The notes: generated by a model from the letters alone, not told the origin. Counted from the first letter of the stretch, positions 32,811-43,755 are shown. The stretch: 64,000 nt of DNA from Cohnella ginsengisoli (GCF_029525555.1 NZ_JAPDHZ010000006.1:558001-622000), one strand, 5' to 3'. Translations and numbers: made by a program.

Positions 32811-34334
32811 GTGAACGAATTGAGTATCCGTCCTGAAGAAATCAGCACGCTGATCAAGCAGCAGATTCAGAACTATCAATCCGATATCCAAGTCGTTGAC
32901 GTCGGTACCGTCATCACGGTCGGCGACGGCGTCGCTCGCGTCCACGGATTGGAAAAAGCGATGGCCGGCGAGCTGCTTGAATTCTCGAACGGCGTCGTGG
33001 GCATGGCCCTCAACCTCGAAGAAGACAACGTCGGCGTCGTCATCTTGGGTCCGTACACCGGCATTCGCGAAGGCGACCAAGTCAAGCGTACCGGCCGCAT
33101 CATGGAAGTGCCGGTCGGCGAAGCGATGCTCGGCCGCGTAGTTAACGCGCTGGGCCAGCCGGTCGACGGCAACGGTCCGATCGCCACGACGAAGTTCCGC
33201 CCGATCGAATCCCCGGCTCCGGGCGTCATGGCCCGTAAGTCCGTATTCGAGCCGATGCAGACCGGCATCAAGGCGATCGACGCGATGATCCCGATCGGCC
33301 GCGGCCAACGGGAGCTCATCATCGGCGACCGCCAGACGGGCAAGACGACGATCGCGATCGACACGATCGTCAACCAAAAGGGCAATGGCGTCATCTGTAT
33401 CTACGTCGCCATCGGCCAGAAGCAATCGACCGTTCGTACGGTAGTAGAGTCCCTCCGCCGCCAAGGCGCGCTGGACTACACGATCGTCGTTACGGCGAGC
33501 GCGTCCGAGCCGTCCCCGCTGCTCTACATCGCGCCGTACACCGGCTGCGCTATGGGCGAAGAATTCATGTACAACGGCAAGCACGTCCTGATCATCTATG
33601 ATGACTTGACCAAGCAAGCCGCCGCATATCGCGAGCTGTCCCTGTTGCTCCGCCGTCCTCCGGGCCGCGAAGCTTATCCGGGCGACGTATTCTACCTGCA
33701 CTCCCGTCTGCTGGAGCGCGCGGCCAAGCTGAACGACGAGCTCGGCGGCGGTTCCCTGACCGCGCTGCCGTTCATCGAGACCCAGGCCGGCGACATCTCG
33801 GCTTACATCCCGACGAACGTCATCTCGATCACCGACGGCCAGATCTTCCTCGAGTCCGACCTGTTCTACTCCGGCCAGCGTCCGGCGGTCAACGTCGGTA
33901 ACTCGGTATCCCGCGTAGGTTCGTCCGCGCAGACGAAGGCGATGAAGAAGGTCGCGGGCACGCTCAAGACCGACCTCGCCCAATACCGCGAGCTGGCTGC
34001 GTTCGCGGCGTTCGGCTCCGATCTGGATAAGGTTACGCAATCCCGTCTCGACCGCGGTATCCGCACTCTCGAGATTCTGAAGCAAGGCATCAACGTACCG
34101 ATGCCGCTGGAGCGCCAAGTCGTCTCCCTGTACCTGGTCACCAAAGGCTACGCCGACAGCGTGCCGGTACAAGACGTACGCCGCTTCGAATCCGAGTTCC
34201 TGAGCTATCTGGATGCGCAGCGCCCGGAGATTCTGGCGTCCATCCGCGATACGAAGGACATTTTGCCCGACAACGACAAGGCGCTCGTCGATGCGATCGG
34301 CGCCTTCAAGAAGAGCTTCGCTACGACCGCTTAA
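32811..34334 (+). CDS. atpA: ATP synthase F1 subunit alpha
   Basis: Regulatory nucleotide-binding subunit of the F1 head. About 507 residues. P-loop GDRQTGKTTIAID; also the signature YIAPYTGCAMGEEFM and PAVNVGNSVSRVGSSAQTKA. Two starts are plausible: GTG 32811 (GGAG 6 bp upstream) and TTG 32820 (AGGGGTG upstream), the latter giving MSIRPEEISTLIKQQIQNYQ as in B. subtilis. Intact reading frame. Confidence 0.96.
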   Translation: MNELSIRPEEISTLIKQQIQNYQSDIQVVDVGTVITVGDGVARVHGLEKAMAGELLEFSNGVVGMALNLEEDNVGVVILGPYTGIREGDQVKRTGRIMEVPVGEAMLGRVVNALGQPVDGNGPIATTKFRPIESPAPGVMARKSVFEPMQTGIKAIDAMIPIGRGQRELIIGDRQTGKTTIAIDTIVNQKGNGVICIYVAIGQKQSTVRTVVESLRRQGALDYTIVVTASASEPSPLLYIAPYTGCAMGEEFMYNGKHVLIIYDDLTKQAAAYRELSLLLRRPPGREAYPGDVFYLHSRLLERAAKLNDELGGGSLTALPFIETQAGDISAYIPTNVISITDGQIFLESDLFYSGQRPAVNVGNSVSRVGSSAQTKAMKKVAGTLKTDLAQYRELAAFAAFGSDLDKVTQSRLDRGIRTLEILKQGINVPMPLERQVVSLYLVTKGYADSVPVQDVRRFESEFLSYLDAQRPEILASIRDTKDILPDNDKALVDAIGAFKKSFATTA

Positions 34335-34368
34335 GCTAGCATAGCGAAGGCTTCGGCCATAGAAGCTT

Positions 34369-34406
34369 CCGCGCCGGCGCGCGACCGCGAGGTCGAGACG
34401 GCGCGG
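34369..34406 (+). other. Hairpin between atpA and atpG
   Basis: CCGCGCCG (34369-34376) and CGGCGCGG (34399-34406) with an inner CGACC/GGTCG pair: a strong GC-rich structure without a T run in the 92-bp gap. Likely an mRNA-processing or stability element. Confidence 0.5.
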
Positions 34407-34426
34407 ACAATAAGGTGGTGACATGA

Positions 34427-35302
34427 ATGGCTAAAGGGATGCGCGAGATTAAGCGTCAGATCAAGAGCACGCAGAACATGAAGCAGATCACCAAGGCGAT
34501 GGAGCTCGTCGCGGCGGCGAACCTCAAACGCGCGCAAAATGCGGCGCTCGCGGGCCGGCCTTATGCCGACAAGCTCAAAGAAGTCGTCTCGAGCATCGCC
34601 GGCGGCGGCGGCAGCGTCAAGCACCCGATGCTCCAATCCCGCGAGGTGAAAAAGACGGCTTATATCGTCTTCACGTCCGACCGCGGTCTGGCCGGCGGCC
34701 TCAACAGCGGTCTGCTGAAGAAGTTCGTGGACACGCTGAAGAGCAAGCACAAGTCCAAGGCGGAGTATGATCTGTTCGTCATCGGACGCAAAGGCCGCGA
34801 CTACCTGAGACGCCGCGATTATGCGATCGTTCAGGATGTCATCGGCGTGCCCGACTCGCCGAAGTTTGCCGACGTTAAGGCAATCGCGGCTGCGGCCGTA
34901 GGCGGGTTCGAGCAGGGGACTTACGACGAGGTCCATCTCGTCTACAACCGGTTCATCAACGCGCTCACGCAGCTGCCGACGGTCAAGCAGCTGCTGCCGC
35001 TCGACGCTTCGGCGCTTGGCGCGACGAAGCAAGCGGGTCCGAGCGCGGGCTACGAGTACGAGCCGTCTCCGGAAGCGGTGCTGAACGTCCTGCTGCCGAA
35101 GTATGCGGAGACCCTGGTCTACAGCGCGCTGCTGGAGAACAAGGCGAGCGAGTTCGGCTCGCGGATGACCGCAATGAGCAACGCGACCAAGAACGCCACC
35201 AAACGGATCAACGAGCTGACCCTGACGTACAACCGCGCGCGTCAAGCGGCCATCACGCAGGAGATCGCCGAGATCGTCGGCGGCGCAAACGCATTGAGCT
35301 AA
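34427..35302 (+). CDS. atpG: ATP synthase F1 subunit gamma
   Basis: Central rotor shaft. 291 residues. N-terminal MREIKRQIKSTQNMKQITKA and MELVAAANLKRAQ, the SDRGLAGGLNSGLLKKF region, and the C-terminal helix SRMTAMSNATKNATKRINEL followed by TLTYNRARQAAITQEIAEIV, all as expected. The start ATG is preceded by AAGGTGG. Full length and intact. Confidence 0.96.
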   Translation: MAKGMREIKRQIKSTQNMKQITKAMELVAAANLKRAQNAALAGRPYADKLKEVVSSIAGGGGSVKHPMLQSREVKKTAYIVFTSDRGLAGGLNSGLLKKFVDTLKSKHKSKAEYDLFVIGRKGRDYLRRRDYAIVQDVIGVPDSPKFADVKAIAAAAVGGFEQGTYDEVHLVYNRFINALTQLPTVKQLLPLDASALGATKQAGPSAGYEYEPSPEAVLNVLLPKYAETLVYSALLENKASEFGSRMTAMSNATKNATKRINELTLTYNRARQAAITQEIAEIVGGANALS

Positions 35303-35379
35303 ACTTTCGCACGCGGCGGCTCGTCCGCCCAGCGAGGCGAAGGATACGGATATAGACTGAAGTTACAGGAGGGACACGA

Positions 35380-36786
35380 ATGAGCAAGGGGCGCATTGTC
35401 CAGGTTACGGGCCCGGTCGTCGACATCGAGTTCGACAACGGCCATCTGCCGGACATCCTCAACGCAATCCAAATTCATCAGACCGGCGAACGCGAAGTCA
35501 AGCTGACGGTCGAAGTCGCGCAGCATCTGGGCGACAACATGGTCCGCACGGTCGCCATGTCTTCGACGGACGGCCTCATCCGCGGCACCGAAGCCGTCGA
35601 TACCGGCGCGCCGATCACCGTACCGGTCGGTCCGGCTACGCTCGGCCGCGTATTTAACGTGCTGGGCGATCCGATCGATAACAACGGTACGGTCGACCGC
35701 ACGATCGCGAATCCGATTCACCGCCAGGCGCCTCCGTTCGACGAACTGTCGACGTCGCAAGAAATCCTGGAAACCGGCATCAAGGTCATCGACCTGATGG
35801 CACCGTACGCCAAGGGCGGTAAGGTCGGCCTCTTCGGCGGCGCAGGCGTAGGCAAGACGGTCACGATGCAAGAGCTCATCCACAACATCGCCCAAGAGCA
35901 CGGCGGTATCTCCGTATTCGCAGGCGTAGGCGAGCGTACGCGCGAAGGCAACGACTTGTACCATGAAATGAGCGACTCCGGCGTTATCGCGAAGACCGCG
36001 ATGGTGTTCGGCCAAATGAACGAGCCTCCGGGCGCGCGCCTGCGCGTCGCGCTGACGGGGCTGACGATGGCCGAATATTTCCGCGACGAAGAAGGACGCG
36101 ACGTACTGCTGTTCGTCGACAACATCTTCCGCTTCACGCAAGCCGGCTCCGAAGTATCCGCCCTCCTCGGCCGGATGCCGTCCGCGGTAGGTTACCAGCC
36201 GACGCTGGCAACTGAAATGGGTCAACTGCAAGAGCGGATCACTTCGACGAAGAAGGGTTCCGTCACCTCGATCCAAGCGATCTACGTACCGGCGGACGAT
36301 TATACCGACCCGGCTCCGGCTACCGCGTTCGCTCACTTGGACTCGACGACGAACCTCGAGCGGAACATCGCGGCAATGGGTATCTTCCCGGCCGTCGACC
36401 CGCTGGCATCGTCCTCCCGCGTTCTGGCGCCCGAAGTCGTCGGCGAAGAGCACTACGCCGTCGCGCAAGGCGTCAAGAAGCTGCTCCAGCGCTACAAGGA
36501 ATTGCTCGATATCATCGCCATCCTCGGTATGGACGAACTGTCCGAGGACGACAAGCTCGTCGTTCTGCGCGCGCGTCGCGTCCAACTGTTCCTGTCCCAG
36601 CCGCTGCACGTCGCCGAAGCCTTCAACGGCATGCCTGGCGTATACGTGCCGGTTAAAGATACCGTTCGCAGCTTCAAAGAGATCCTTGAAGGGAAGCATG
36701 ACGATCTTCCGGAACCGGCGTTCCACAACGTCGGCTCGATTGAAGACGCAGTCGAGAAGGCGAAGAAGCTCGCTCAAGGGCTCTAA
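35380..36786 (+). CDS. atpD: ATP synthase F1 subunit beta
   Basis: Catalytic subunit. 468 residues. P-loop GLFGGAGVGKTVTMQEL, catalytic glutamate region GVGERTREGNDLYHEM, Walker B VLLFVDNIFRFTQAGSEVSA and the DELSEDDK (DELSEED-type) loop that interacts with gamma/epsilon. GGAGGG before ATG 35380. Intact. Confidence 0.98.
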   Translation: MSKGRIVQVTGPVVDIEFDNGHLPDILNAIQIHQTGEREVKLTVEVAQHLGDNMVRTVAMSSTDGLIRGTEAVDTGAPITVPVGPATLGRVFNVLGDPIDNNGTVDRTIANPIHRQAPPFDELSTSQEILETGIKVIDLMAPYAKGGKVGLFGGAGVGKTVTMQELIHNIAQEHGGISVFAGVGERTREGNDLYHEMSDSGVIAKTAMVFGQMNEPPGARLRVALTGLTMAEYFRDEEGRDVLLFVDNIFRFTQAGSEVSALLGRMPSAVGYQPTLATEMGQLQERITSTKKGSVTSIQAIYVPADDYTDPAPATAFAHLDSTTNLERNIAAMGIFPAVDPLASSSRVLAPEVVGEEHYAVAQGVKKLLQRYKELLDIIAILGMDELSEDDKLVVLRARRVQLFLSQPLHVAEAFNGMPGVYVPVKDTVRSFKEILEGKHDDLPEPAFHNVGSIEDAVEKAKKLAQGL

Positions 36787-36810
36787 TCCGCTTTTGATGG
36801 AGGTATCGAT

Positions 36811-37212
36811 ATGAGCACCTTACGTTTGGAGATCGTCACCCCCGAGCGGACCGTCTACGACAAGGACGTCAACATGGTCGTCGCCCGCGGCGTAGACGGG
36901 GATCTGGGCATCATGCCGCATCACATCCCGCTGGTGACGCCGCTCAAGATCGCGCCCGTCAAGGCGAAGATCGGGAACAACGATGAGTTCATCGCGGTTC
37001 ACGGCGGCTTCATGGAGGTACGCAAGGATAAGGTCGTCATCCTCGCGGAATCCGCCGAGCTCGGTTCGGACATCGACGTCCACCGCGCGCAGCAAGCCAA
37101 GGATCGTGCGCAGGACCGCCTGAACCACAAGCAAACCGAAGTCGACCACAAACGGGCCGAGGCCGCGCTGCAGCGCGCACTCACCCGGATTCGGGTCGGC
37201 GGCGGAGAATAA
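36811..37212 (+). CDS. atpC: ATP synthase F1 subunit epsilon
   Basis: Rotor subunit that regulates ATP hydrolysis. 133 residues: N-terminal beta-sandwich (LRLEIVTPERTVYDKDVNMV, DLGIMPHHIPLVTPL, VHGGFMEVRKDKVVILAESA) and a two-helix C-terminal arm (AQQAKDRAQDRLNHKQTE...). GGAGG 8 bp before ATG. Last gene of the operon, followed by a strong terminator. Confidence 0.96.
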   Translation: MSTLRLEIVTPERTVYDKDVNMVVARGVDGDLGIMPHHIPLVTPLKIAPVKAKIGNNDEFIAVHGGFMEVRKDKVVILAESAELGSDIDVHRAQQAKDRAQDRLNHKQTEVDHKRAEAALQRALTRIRVGGGE

Positions 37213-37222
37213 GCTTACTTTT

Positions 37223-37280
37223 ATCGCCGGGAGGCGGCACCTGTTCGCAGGAAGCCGCCTCCCGGCGATTTTGCGTTTTT
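37223..37280 (+). terminator. Strong terminator of the atp operon
   Basis: A perfect 16-bp stem, ATCGCCGGGAGGCGGC (37223-37238) with its complement at 37254-37269, followed by TTTGCGTTTTTTT. Confidence 0.92.
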
Positions 37281-37346
37281 TTACACTTGTCGTCACTCGG
37301 CGTATACTTAACTTAGCTATCACAAGGAAAGGCGGACCACAGCACA

Positions 37347-38357
37347 ATGGAAGATATCGTCATCGTAGGTGCGGGTCCTTGCGGGCTGTCGGCAGCGGCC
37401 GAGCTGCAGGACCAGGGCTTCAACCCTTTACTATTCGAAAAGGAAAACGTCGGGTACTCGATTTCCCGTTACCCGGTCAATATGCAGTTTTTCAGCACGG
37501 CACCGATGCTCGAGATCGCGGGCGTGCCGTTCATCACGCCTCATGACAAGCCTTCAAGGCTTGAGGCATTGAACTATTACCGCATCGTGTCCGAGCGCCG
37601 CGAACTTCGGATTCGCCGCTACGAAGCGGTCACGGCGGTCGAAAAAGATGGCGATACGTTCCGTGTCACGTCGGTGGGCAGATCCGGCCAGCCTTCGTAT
37701 ACGCACGCTCGCAAAGTCGTCATCGCGACCGGCTACTTCGATCATCCGAACCGGATCGGCATTCCGGGCGAGGATCATACGCATGTGAGCCACTTTTTCA
37801 CCGAAGCGCACCCTTACGCGGGGACGCGCGTCGTCGTGATCGGCGGCAGCAACTCCGCAGTCGACGCGGCGCTGGAGATGGAGCGCGTGGGCGCTAAAGT
37901 GACGGTGGTGTACCGGGGCGAATCCGTATCCGCCAACATCAAGCCATGGGTACGTCCGATTTTCGACAGTTATGCGGCAAAAGGACGAATCGACTTGCGT
38001 CTGCGGAGCAGAGTCGTGGAGATCGGCTACGACCAGGTGACGGTCGAAAGCGTGAGGGACGCGGATACGGGGGATAGGGGTACTGAGGTAGTTGAGGAGA
38101 CGCTGCCCGCAGACTTCGTGCTGGCACTCACGGGATTCCGGCCTGACCGGGCCTTCCTGCGGTCGATGGGCGTCGAAGCGCCGGATGGGATCATTCCGCC
38201 GACGCACGATCCGGAAACGATGGAGACCAACGTGCCGGGCCTTTACTTGGCCGGAGTCGTTTCCACGGGGAGAGATGCCAACGAGATTTTTATTGAAAGC
38301 GGACGTTACCACGGCCGTAAGATCGCTGACCATCTGGCTTTTCAGCGTACGGTATAG
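37347..38357 (+). CDS. ypdA: YpdA family FAD-dependent bacillithiol disulfide reductase
   Basis: NADPH-dependent flavoprotein of the YpdA (Bdr) group, which reduces oxidised bacillithiol. 336 residues: FAD motif VIVGAGPCGLSAAAELQDQG at the N-terminus, NADPH motif VVVIGGSNSAVDAALEMERV, ATG motif VVIATGYFDHP and the C-terminal LYLAGVVSTGRDANEIFIES. Thioredoxin-reductase-like fold without the CxxC pair, as in YpdA. Start ATG 37347. First gene of the accessory stretch between atpC and ywzB; Dps, another redox-defence gene, follows. Confidence 0.9.
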   Translation: MEDIVIVGAGPCGLSAAAELQDQGFNPLLFEKENVGYSISRYPVNMQFFSTAPMLEIAGVPFITPHDKPSRLEALNYYRIVSERRELRIRRYEAVTAVEKDGDTFRVTSVGRSGQPSYTHARKVVIATGYFDHPNRIGIPGEDHTHVSHFFTEAHPYAGTRVVVIGGSNSAVDAALEMERVGAKVTVVYRGESVSANIKPWVRPIFDSYAAKGRIDLRLRSRVVEIGYDQVTVESVRDADTGDRGTEVVEETLPADFVLALTGFRPDRAFLRSMGVEAPDGIIPPTHDPETMETNVPGLYLAGVVSTGRDANEIFIESGRYHGRKIADHLAFQRTV

Positions 38358-38440
38358 AGCGGCATTGTTCGAAAATGCTTGAACGGCTTCCATCCCGGGT
38401 AAATTAGGAGAGCAAGCTTATCCAATCGGGAGGGATTCAC

Positions 38441-38902
38441 ATGCCTAAGATCCAGAACAATCTGAACCAAAATCTGGCGGACTGGAGTGTCATTTACTTC
38501 AAATTGCACCACTTCCACTGGTACGTGAAGGGGCCGCACTTCCAGACGCTTCACTTGAAGTTTGAGGAGCTGTACAACTTCGCGGCATTGTCGCTGGATG
38601 AAGTGGCGGAGCGAATCCTTGCGATCGGCGGCAAGCCGTCATCCACGATGAAGGAATATCTGTCGCTCACGAAGATAAAGGAAGGCGGCGACGAGTCGAA
38701 GGACGTCGATATGGTCAAAGCGGTCATCGACGACTTCATCCTGCTCACCAACGGCCTGAACGAGACGCTTGAGATGGCTGAGGAAGCAGGCGACGCGCCA
38801 ACGGCGGATCTGCTCACCAAGCAGGTCGAAGCGCTGCAAAAGCACGTATGGATGCTGAGCGCGACCGCAGGCATTAACGTGCCGACCAAGGTGAAGGCAT
38901 AA
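38441..38902 (+). CDS. dps: Dps/ferritin-like DNA protection protein
   Basis: 153 residues; starts MPKIQNNLNQNLADWSVIYF. The ferroxidase-site motif is KLHHFHWYVKGPHFQTLHLK followed by FEELY, with the second-side ligands in LSLDEVAERILAIGG. Dps dodecamers oxidise and store iron using hydrogen peroxide, protecting DNA. GGGAGG before ATG 38441. Own terminator. Placed next to ypdA, which fits an oxidative-stress theme; a PerR box was not identified. Confidence 0.93.
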   Translation: MPKIQNNLNQNLADWSVIYFKLHHFHWYVKGPHFQTLHLKFEELYNFAALSLDEVAERILAIGGKPSSTMKEYLSLTKIKEGGDESKDVDMVKAVIDDFILLTNGLNETLEMAEEAGDAPTADLLTKQVEALQKHVWMLSATAGINVPTKVKA

Positions 38903-38921
38903 GCGAAGCATACACTTAAAT

Positions 38922-38970
38922 AGAATCCCGTCCGTCGGATCGAATCCCGGCGCACGGGATTCTTTTTTTG
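38922..38970 (+). terminator. Terminator after dps
   Basis: AGAATCCCGT (38922-38931) pairs with ACGGGATTCT (38954-38963), followed by TTTTTT. Confidence 0.88.
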
Positions 38971-39148
38971 TTTTAAAGGAGGATTATGTGGCGCTGATTA
39001 CAGAATCGATGACCGCGTACGACGATAATTGTGAAAGAAGTCGCATATATTCGCCATTTTTCTTATCTATAATTGTGATTGTGGCATCTTTACATAGGCG
39101 AATGATCGTGCAAAAGCACTTATTTGGATACGGATTGGGAGTGTAGTT

Positions 39149-42100
39149 ATGATTCGAAAATACGGTTTAACGCTGCTGGCGGCGCTATTGCTGCTGCTGC
39201 CGGTATCGGCTGCGTTCGGCGGGAAGGCCCAAGCGGCTTCTTCGTCGCGGATCGCGGTGATCAAGCAGCTGAGCGGAGACGTACAGGTGCAGAAGGCCGG
39301 GGGCTCGAAGCAGTTCAAGGCGTTCGCGAAGCTGAGCCTGAACCAGGGGGACAAGCTGATCACGGGGAGCAAGGGCTCGGCGGTGCTGCAGTTCAGCAAT
39401 GGAACGTCGGAGGACGACAAGTTCACGGTCGGGGAGAATGCGACGCTGACCTTCTCGAAGCTGTCCGACAAAAAAGGGCACGGTGACGAAAGTCAGCATG
39501 CTCAAAGGAACGGCCTGGGTGGACGTCAAGTCGATCAAGAGCCAGGACGACGACTTCAAGCTGGAGACGCCGACGGCGATCATGGGCGTGCGCGGCACGG
39601 CGTTCTTCGCGCGGGTCAATCCGGCGACGGGCGGGACGAATACGGCGGTCATGTCGGGCGTCGTGCGCTTTACGTCCGAAAACGCGGGGCAGACGGGGAG
39701 TGGGAGCGAAAGCGAAAGCGGCGAGAACGCAGGCGGGACCGGCGCTTCCGACAGCAAGACGATCGATCTGTATCCGACGCAGCAGATCTCGCTCGAACCG
39801 ACGAGCGGCCCCGATCTGCGCGAGCTGACGACGCTCGTGGACATCGAGGAGATCGTCAAAAACGCGTCGCCGGAAGTCATCGAGGCGATCTTGCGCAGCA
39901 AGGCGAAGATCGACGAGGAGAACCGGCAGACAGTCGAGAAGTTCAAGCAGACCGGCCTGCCCCCCGAGCTTCAGCAGAGTCTGGACAAGTTCGCTCAGAA
40001 TACGGAGGAACTGCTGGGCGTCATCGCGAAGCAGGCGATCAAGCAGAAGAAGATCGATGAGCAACAGGTGAAGAAGATCGAAGAGCAGGAGAAGACGTCG
40101 TTTAATCTGGACAAAGATCAACTGAGCCAGCTGGATCAGAAGGAAAAAGCCAAGCTGGAAAAGGCAAGGCAGCTGGCGGAGGAAGCCGCGAAGAAAAAAG
40201 CGGCCGAGGAAGCGGCAAAGCTGAAGGAACTGGCGGACAAGATCAACGCGGCGGCGCTGAAGGCGATCGAGGCGGCCAAGCTGGCGCAGGACGAAGCGAA
40301 CCGGCTGGCGGCGGAGGCGGCGAAGCGCAAGGCGGAAGAAGAGCTGCTCAAGAAGCTGAACGAGCAGCAGAAGCAGCAGTATCAGCAGGACAAGGCGAAC
40401 AACCAGGGCTCGACGACCGCGCCGAACACGAATACGAACAACCTGCCGTCCAACGCTAATCTGGGCTCGCTGAGTATCTCAGGCGCGACGCTTAGCCCGT
40501 CGTTCAACGCAGCCGTCACTGCCTACCGGGCAAGCGTGACCAGCGACAAGACGAGCGTTGTCGTAGGGGCGAGCGTGCAGGAAAGCGGCGCCTCGTTCAC
40601 GATCAACGGACAAGCGCCGAGCGGCGGGCAACGAACGGTGAGCCTCGCTTACGGCGACAACGAGATCACCGTCCTCGTGACGGCGCAGAACGGCTCCACT
40701 CAAGCTTACAAGGTGACCGTGACTCGGCAACTGCTGAACAACGTCAGCGTCGTTTTCGCAGGTCAGGAAGGCATCGATATTGACTTCAACTCGACGAGCG
40801 CGCCGGCGCCGTTGTCCATACCGAGCGGTTCGAGCAGCCTGACGCTGGTCGTCCCCGTTACCGGACCGGAGATTGACATTGCGGTCAACGGCCAAAAGGT
40901 GGAGCCGGAACCAATGTTCACGGCTGCGCTTACGATTCTGCCGGGGCAGATCTCCTGGCGGTATAACATCCCGCTTGCGCAACAATCGAACCAGATCGAG
41001 ATCAAAGCGACGATTGAAGGCGTCGTCAAGATTTACAAGCTGATCGCGAACCGCGCGTCGGAGACGGGCATGTTGATCGCATACAGCGCCTCTGTCAAAA
41101 CAGCTTTCCAAACGCCTTACTCGGGCACGTTGACGAGCAGCGGAGGCAGCGGCGTCAAGTACGAGCTCGTTGAGGAGGGCGGTCCGCAAAACGGCACGCT
41201 GGAAGTGGAAGAAAACGGCGAGTACACGTATACGCCGAATAAAGGCTATACGGGCGGCGATTACTTCTTCTTCCGGGCGGTCAAGGGCGAAGCGGTATCC
41301 GAACCTGCATTCGTCATGATTCAAGTCGAACCCTACGACTATGAAACGATCGGATTGAACGCCTGGACCTCGTCCTGGGACGGTAAGCCGATCGACGATT
41401 GGTTCTTTTATAGCAGCTATAAAGACGGCGGATCCATCGACAAAGAGTACTACATTTACCGCGAGCGGCCTTCGACGCTCCACATGAGCTTTGCGTTCGA
41501 CCCATTGGTCGTCGCGGATGCGCAAATGACCTTTGGCGAACAAACGCAATACCAGGAAGACGACGGAACGGTCGCTGCAGACCTTGAGGTCGAGTCGGGA
41601 ATCAATTACGTCACGTTGAGCTATTCGACGGTTGTCGAGGGATCGCGAATCTATTATCGGCTATTCTTTAACATATACGTCGGACTGCCATCGGATTCGG
41701 GCATACAGGCGTATCAACAACCTGAAGGCATGGCGGAGGTCGACCTCATTCCGGCAGGCGAGCAAGAATGGACGGCTTCGGTGCGGGGCTGGGACGGAGG
41801 AGACGAGGGCGGCACCAAGGCTGAGAGAGAAGACAAGTATAACTGGCTGCTGATCGATTACGAAAAACCGGACTCGCGTGTTGAAGTCGAAGTCACCGCG
41901 AACGGAGAACCTGTAGTATCCGGAATCTATTATCGCGTCTTTTTGAAGGCCGGGTGGAACGAAATCGTCATCCGCACTTATTACCCGGGCGGCGAGGCTG
42001 ACGCCATTGAGAAAAAGATTCACGTATGGCGCGGAAAAGCGGCGCCCGAAGGCTACGCGGTAACCGGCATATCGGGCGCGACGGTCAAAGAGGCCCCCGA

Positions 42101-43680
42101 AGCGTCGCCCGTGCCGGTCAGCTTTATTCGGGACGAGAACAGAGCGGACGTATGGCGGGCTGCGGTTACGGAAGACACATTGGCGCTTAAGGTCAAACCG
42201 AGTCTGTCGGCCGGACCGACGCTCTCGGACTTCTACATCAAAACCGGGTATAACGCGTATCTTCCCGCTGCGGAGACCGCGCCAGGCTCCGGCAGATATA
42301 TCGTTCCGACAACCGGCGCGTCCGCCGACGCCTATGCGGTCGTCAAGCCCGCGAGCGGGGGCAACCCCTTTCCATACCGACTAGAAATCGTAAAAAGGGG
42401 ATCCGCCTGCGCTAAGCGGAGTGCTGGCCTCCTTCACGTCGGGGTCCTCAGAAACGCCGGGCATGCTTCCCTTCAACAAAGGCGCCGGCGCATGGTGGGC
42501 CAGGCTGGCATCTGGAAGCGAGCCGCACGGCTTTAAGCTGAAAATCTTCGGAAGTTCCGGCTACCAGCTTTACGCCAACGGAGAATTGGTGCCGAACGCT
42601 TACCAGATATCTGCTGGAGGCTACGTGTTCGCCTTCGATCCGGTACCGGGAAGCCAGACCTATACTTTGGAATTCCGGGATAAATACGGACGAAGCGTTG
42701 TTTATCCAATCCACTTATACTATGGGGATTTGCAGGACGATCTGGAAATCGGAAAAGGGGCGACGATCTCTTATGGAGCCGGCAACATTCAGTTTCTCCA
42801 TCCGACCTCCGACTCGCTATCCGCGACTTTGCCCGCTGGCATGACGTCATTCGACTTGGACCTGGATTTGGGCGAGCATGCCACGGCTGCCTTGTTCGAC
42901 GAGACCGGGCAAGAGATGTATGCATCCGGCGATCCGCTTGCCTTTGCGCTGCCTTATACGGACCCGGAAAACAATAAAATTTTGACTTACGATGTCGTGG
43001 TGACGGATACGGATGATGACGTTCAGACGTTGTACAAGCTGTACCTTTATATGGAGCAGGATCACCAGGCGGCGCCGGCCGACGTCGTGTGGAGCACGCA
43101 GGCTTCCGTCGGCGGAGACTCGGCGGAGGCCAAAGAATGGGTGTACGACCGGCTGAACCGCTATACTCTCAGCGTTCCGGACAATCTGGACACGCTGCAT
43201 ATGAATGTGACGCCGGGCCCGGGCGTAGCGAATGTCGTCATTACGGGGCTGACGGGCCCCGACGGGTACCATGGCTACATTGGATCGCTGTCCCAAGGAA
43301 GCAATAAATTCACGATTACGGTAACGTACACGGACGGCCAGCGTCGCGTTTACGAGCTGACAGCTTACCGCGGAGCGCCGGTGTCGCCGACGCTGCAGAT
43401 CGGAGGACAAACCTATTCTTTCGCTTATGATGAAGCTTTGAATGGTTATGCGGTTTACCTGGGGAGCAATCCTGGCAACGGTGCGTTCAACCTGGGGTTG
43501 CCGGACGGCGCGGAAGTTGAAGCGGTGAAGTCGGAGGACGCGCCGCTCGAACAAAATGCGGATGGAACGTTTGTCCTAAATCTGATCGGATCGAGCGGTA
43601 TTAAAGCCATATGGGCTTCAGGCGGTTGCAATGGCGTTCTTTGGAGCTCTGATTTTTACGTATACTACGGCACGGTTTGA
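39149..43680 (+). CDS. Giant secreted FecR/cadherin-like protein 1 (two frame breaks)
   Basis: Repaired length about 1509 residues. Order: signal peptide (LTLLAALLLLLPVSAAFGG, cleavage after AQA), FecR domain at about 34-165 (IAVIKQLSGDVQVQKAGG; TPTAIMGVRGTAFFARV), an Ala/Glu/Lys coiled coil of about 110 residues (from KEKAKLEKARQLAEEAAKKK), an Asn/Thr linker, a cadherin-like beta-sandwich (LGSLSISGATLSPSFNAAVT to AYKVTVTRQ), an Ig/cadherin_5-like repeat (GEYTYTPNKGYTGGDYFFF) and further unassigned beta-rich parts. The frame breaks at the A run 39470-39475 and at 42392-42400; removing one base at each restores one protein. No LPXTG, SLH or membrane anchor at the end (FYVYYGTV). No iron-uptake sigma factor nearby, so a FecR signalling role is unlikely. 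Function unknown; probably cell-surface or matrix. Confidence 0.75.
39174..41053 (+). repeat. Direct repeat, copy 1 (5' module of the giant paralogues)
   Basis: Nearly identical to 43911-45779, offset 4737 bp at the start. It encodes signal peptide, FecR, coiled coil and first cadherin-like domains. Differences are scattered single bases plus a short codon indel in the Gly/Ser stretch near 39700. Confidence 0.9.
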
Positions 43681-43711
43681 TCGATAAGCACGATCTACTG
43701 AAATATGGGGT

Positions 43712-43755
43712 CGCTTCGCCTTCGGCAAGAAGGTGAGGCGGCCTTGAATTTTTCA
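43712..43755 (+). terminator. Probable terminator after giant protein 1
   Basis: A 12-bp stem with wobble pairs (CGCTTCGCCTTC and GAAGGTGAGGCG) around GGCAA, followed by GCCTTGAATTTTT. A TATAAT at 43798-43803 may then start transcription of the second giant gene. Confidence 0.5.

Noticed and set aside
32748..36777. Long minus-strand open frames over atpA, atpG and atpD
   Set aside because: Shadows of highly conserved ATP synthase genes; the composition is rich in Arg, Val and Asp with no recognisable motif.
39149..41000. FecR as a regulator of a FecI-type iron uptake system
   Set aside because: No sigma factor or TonB-type receptor is nearby, and the protein is large and secreted; FecR here is only a domain.
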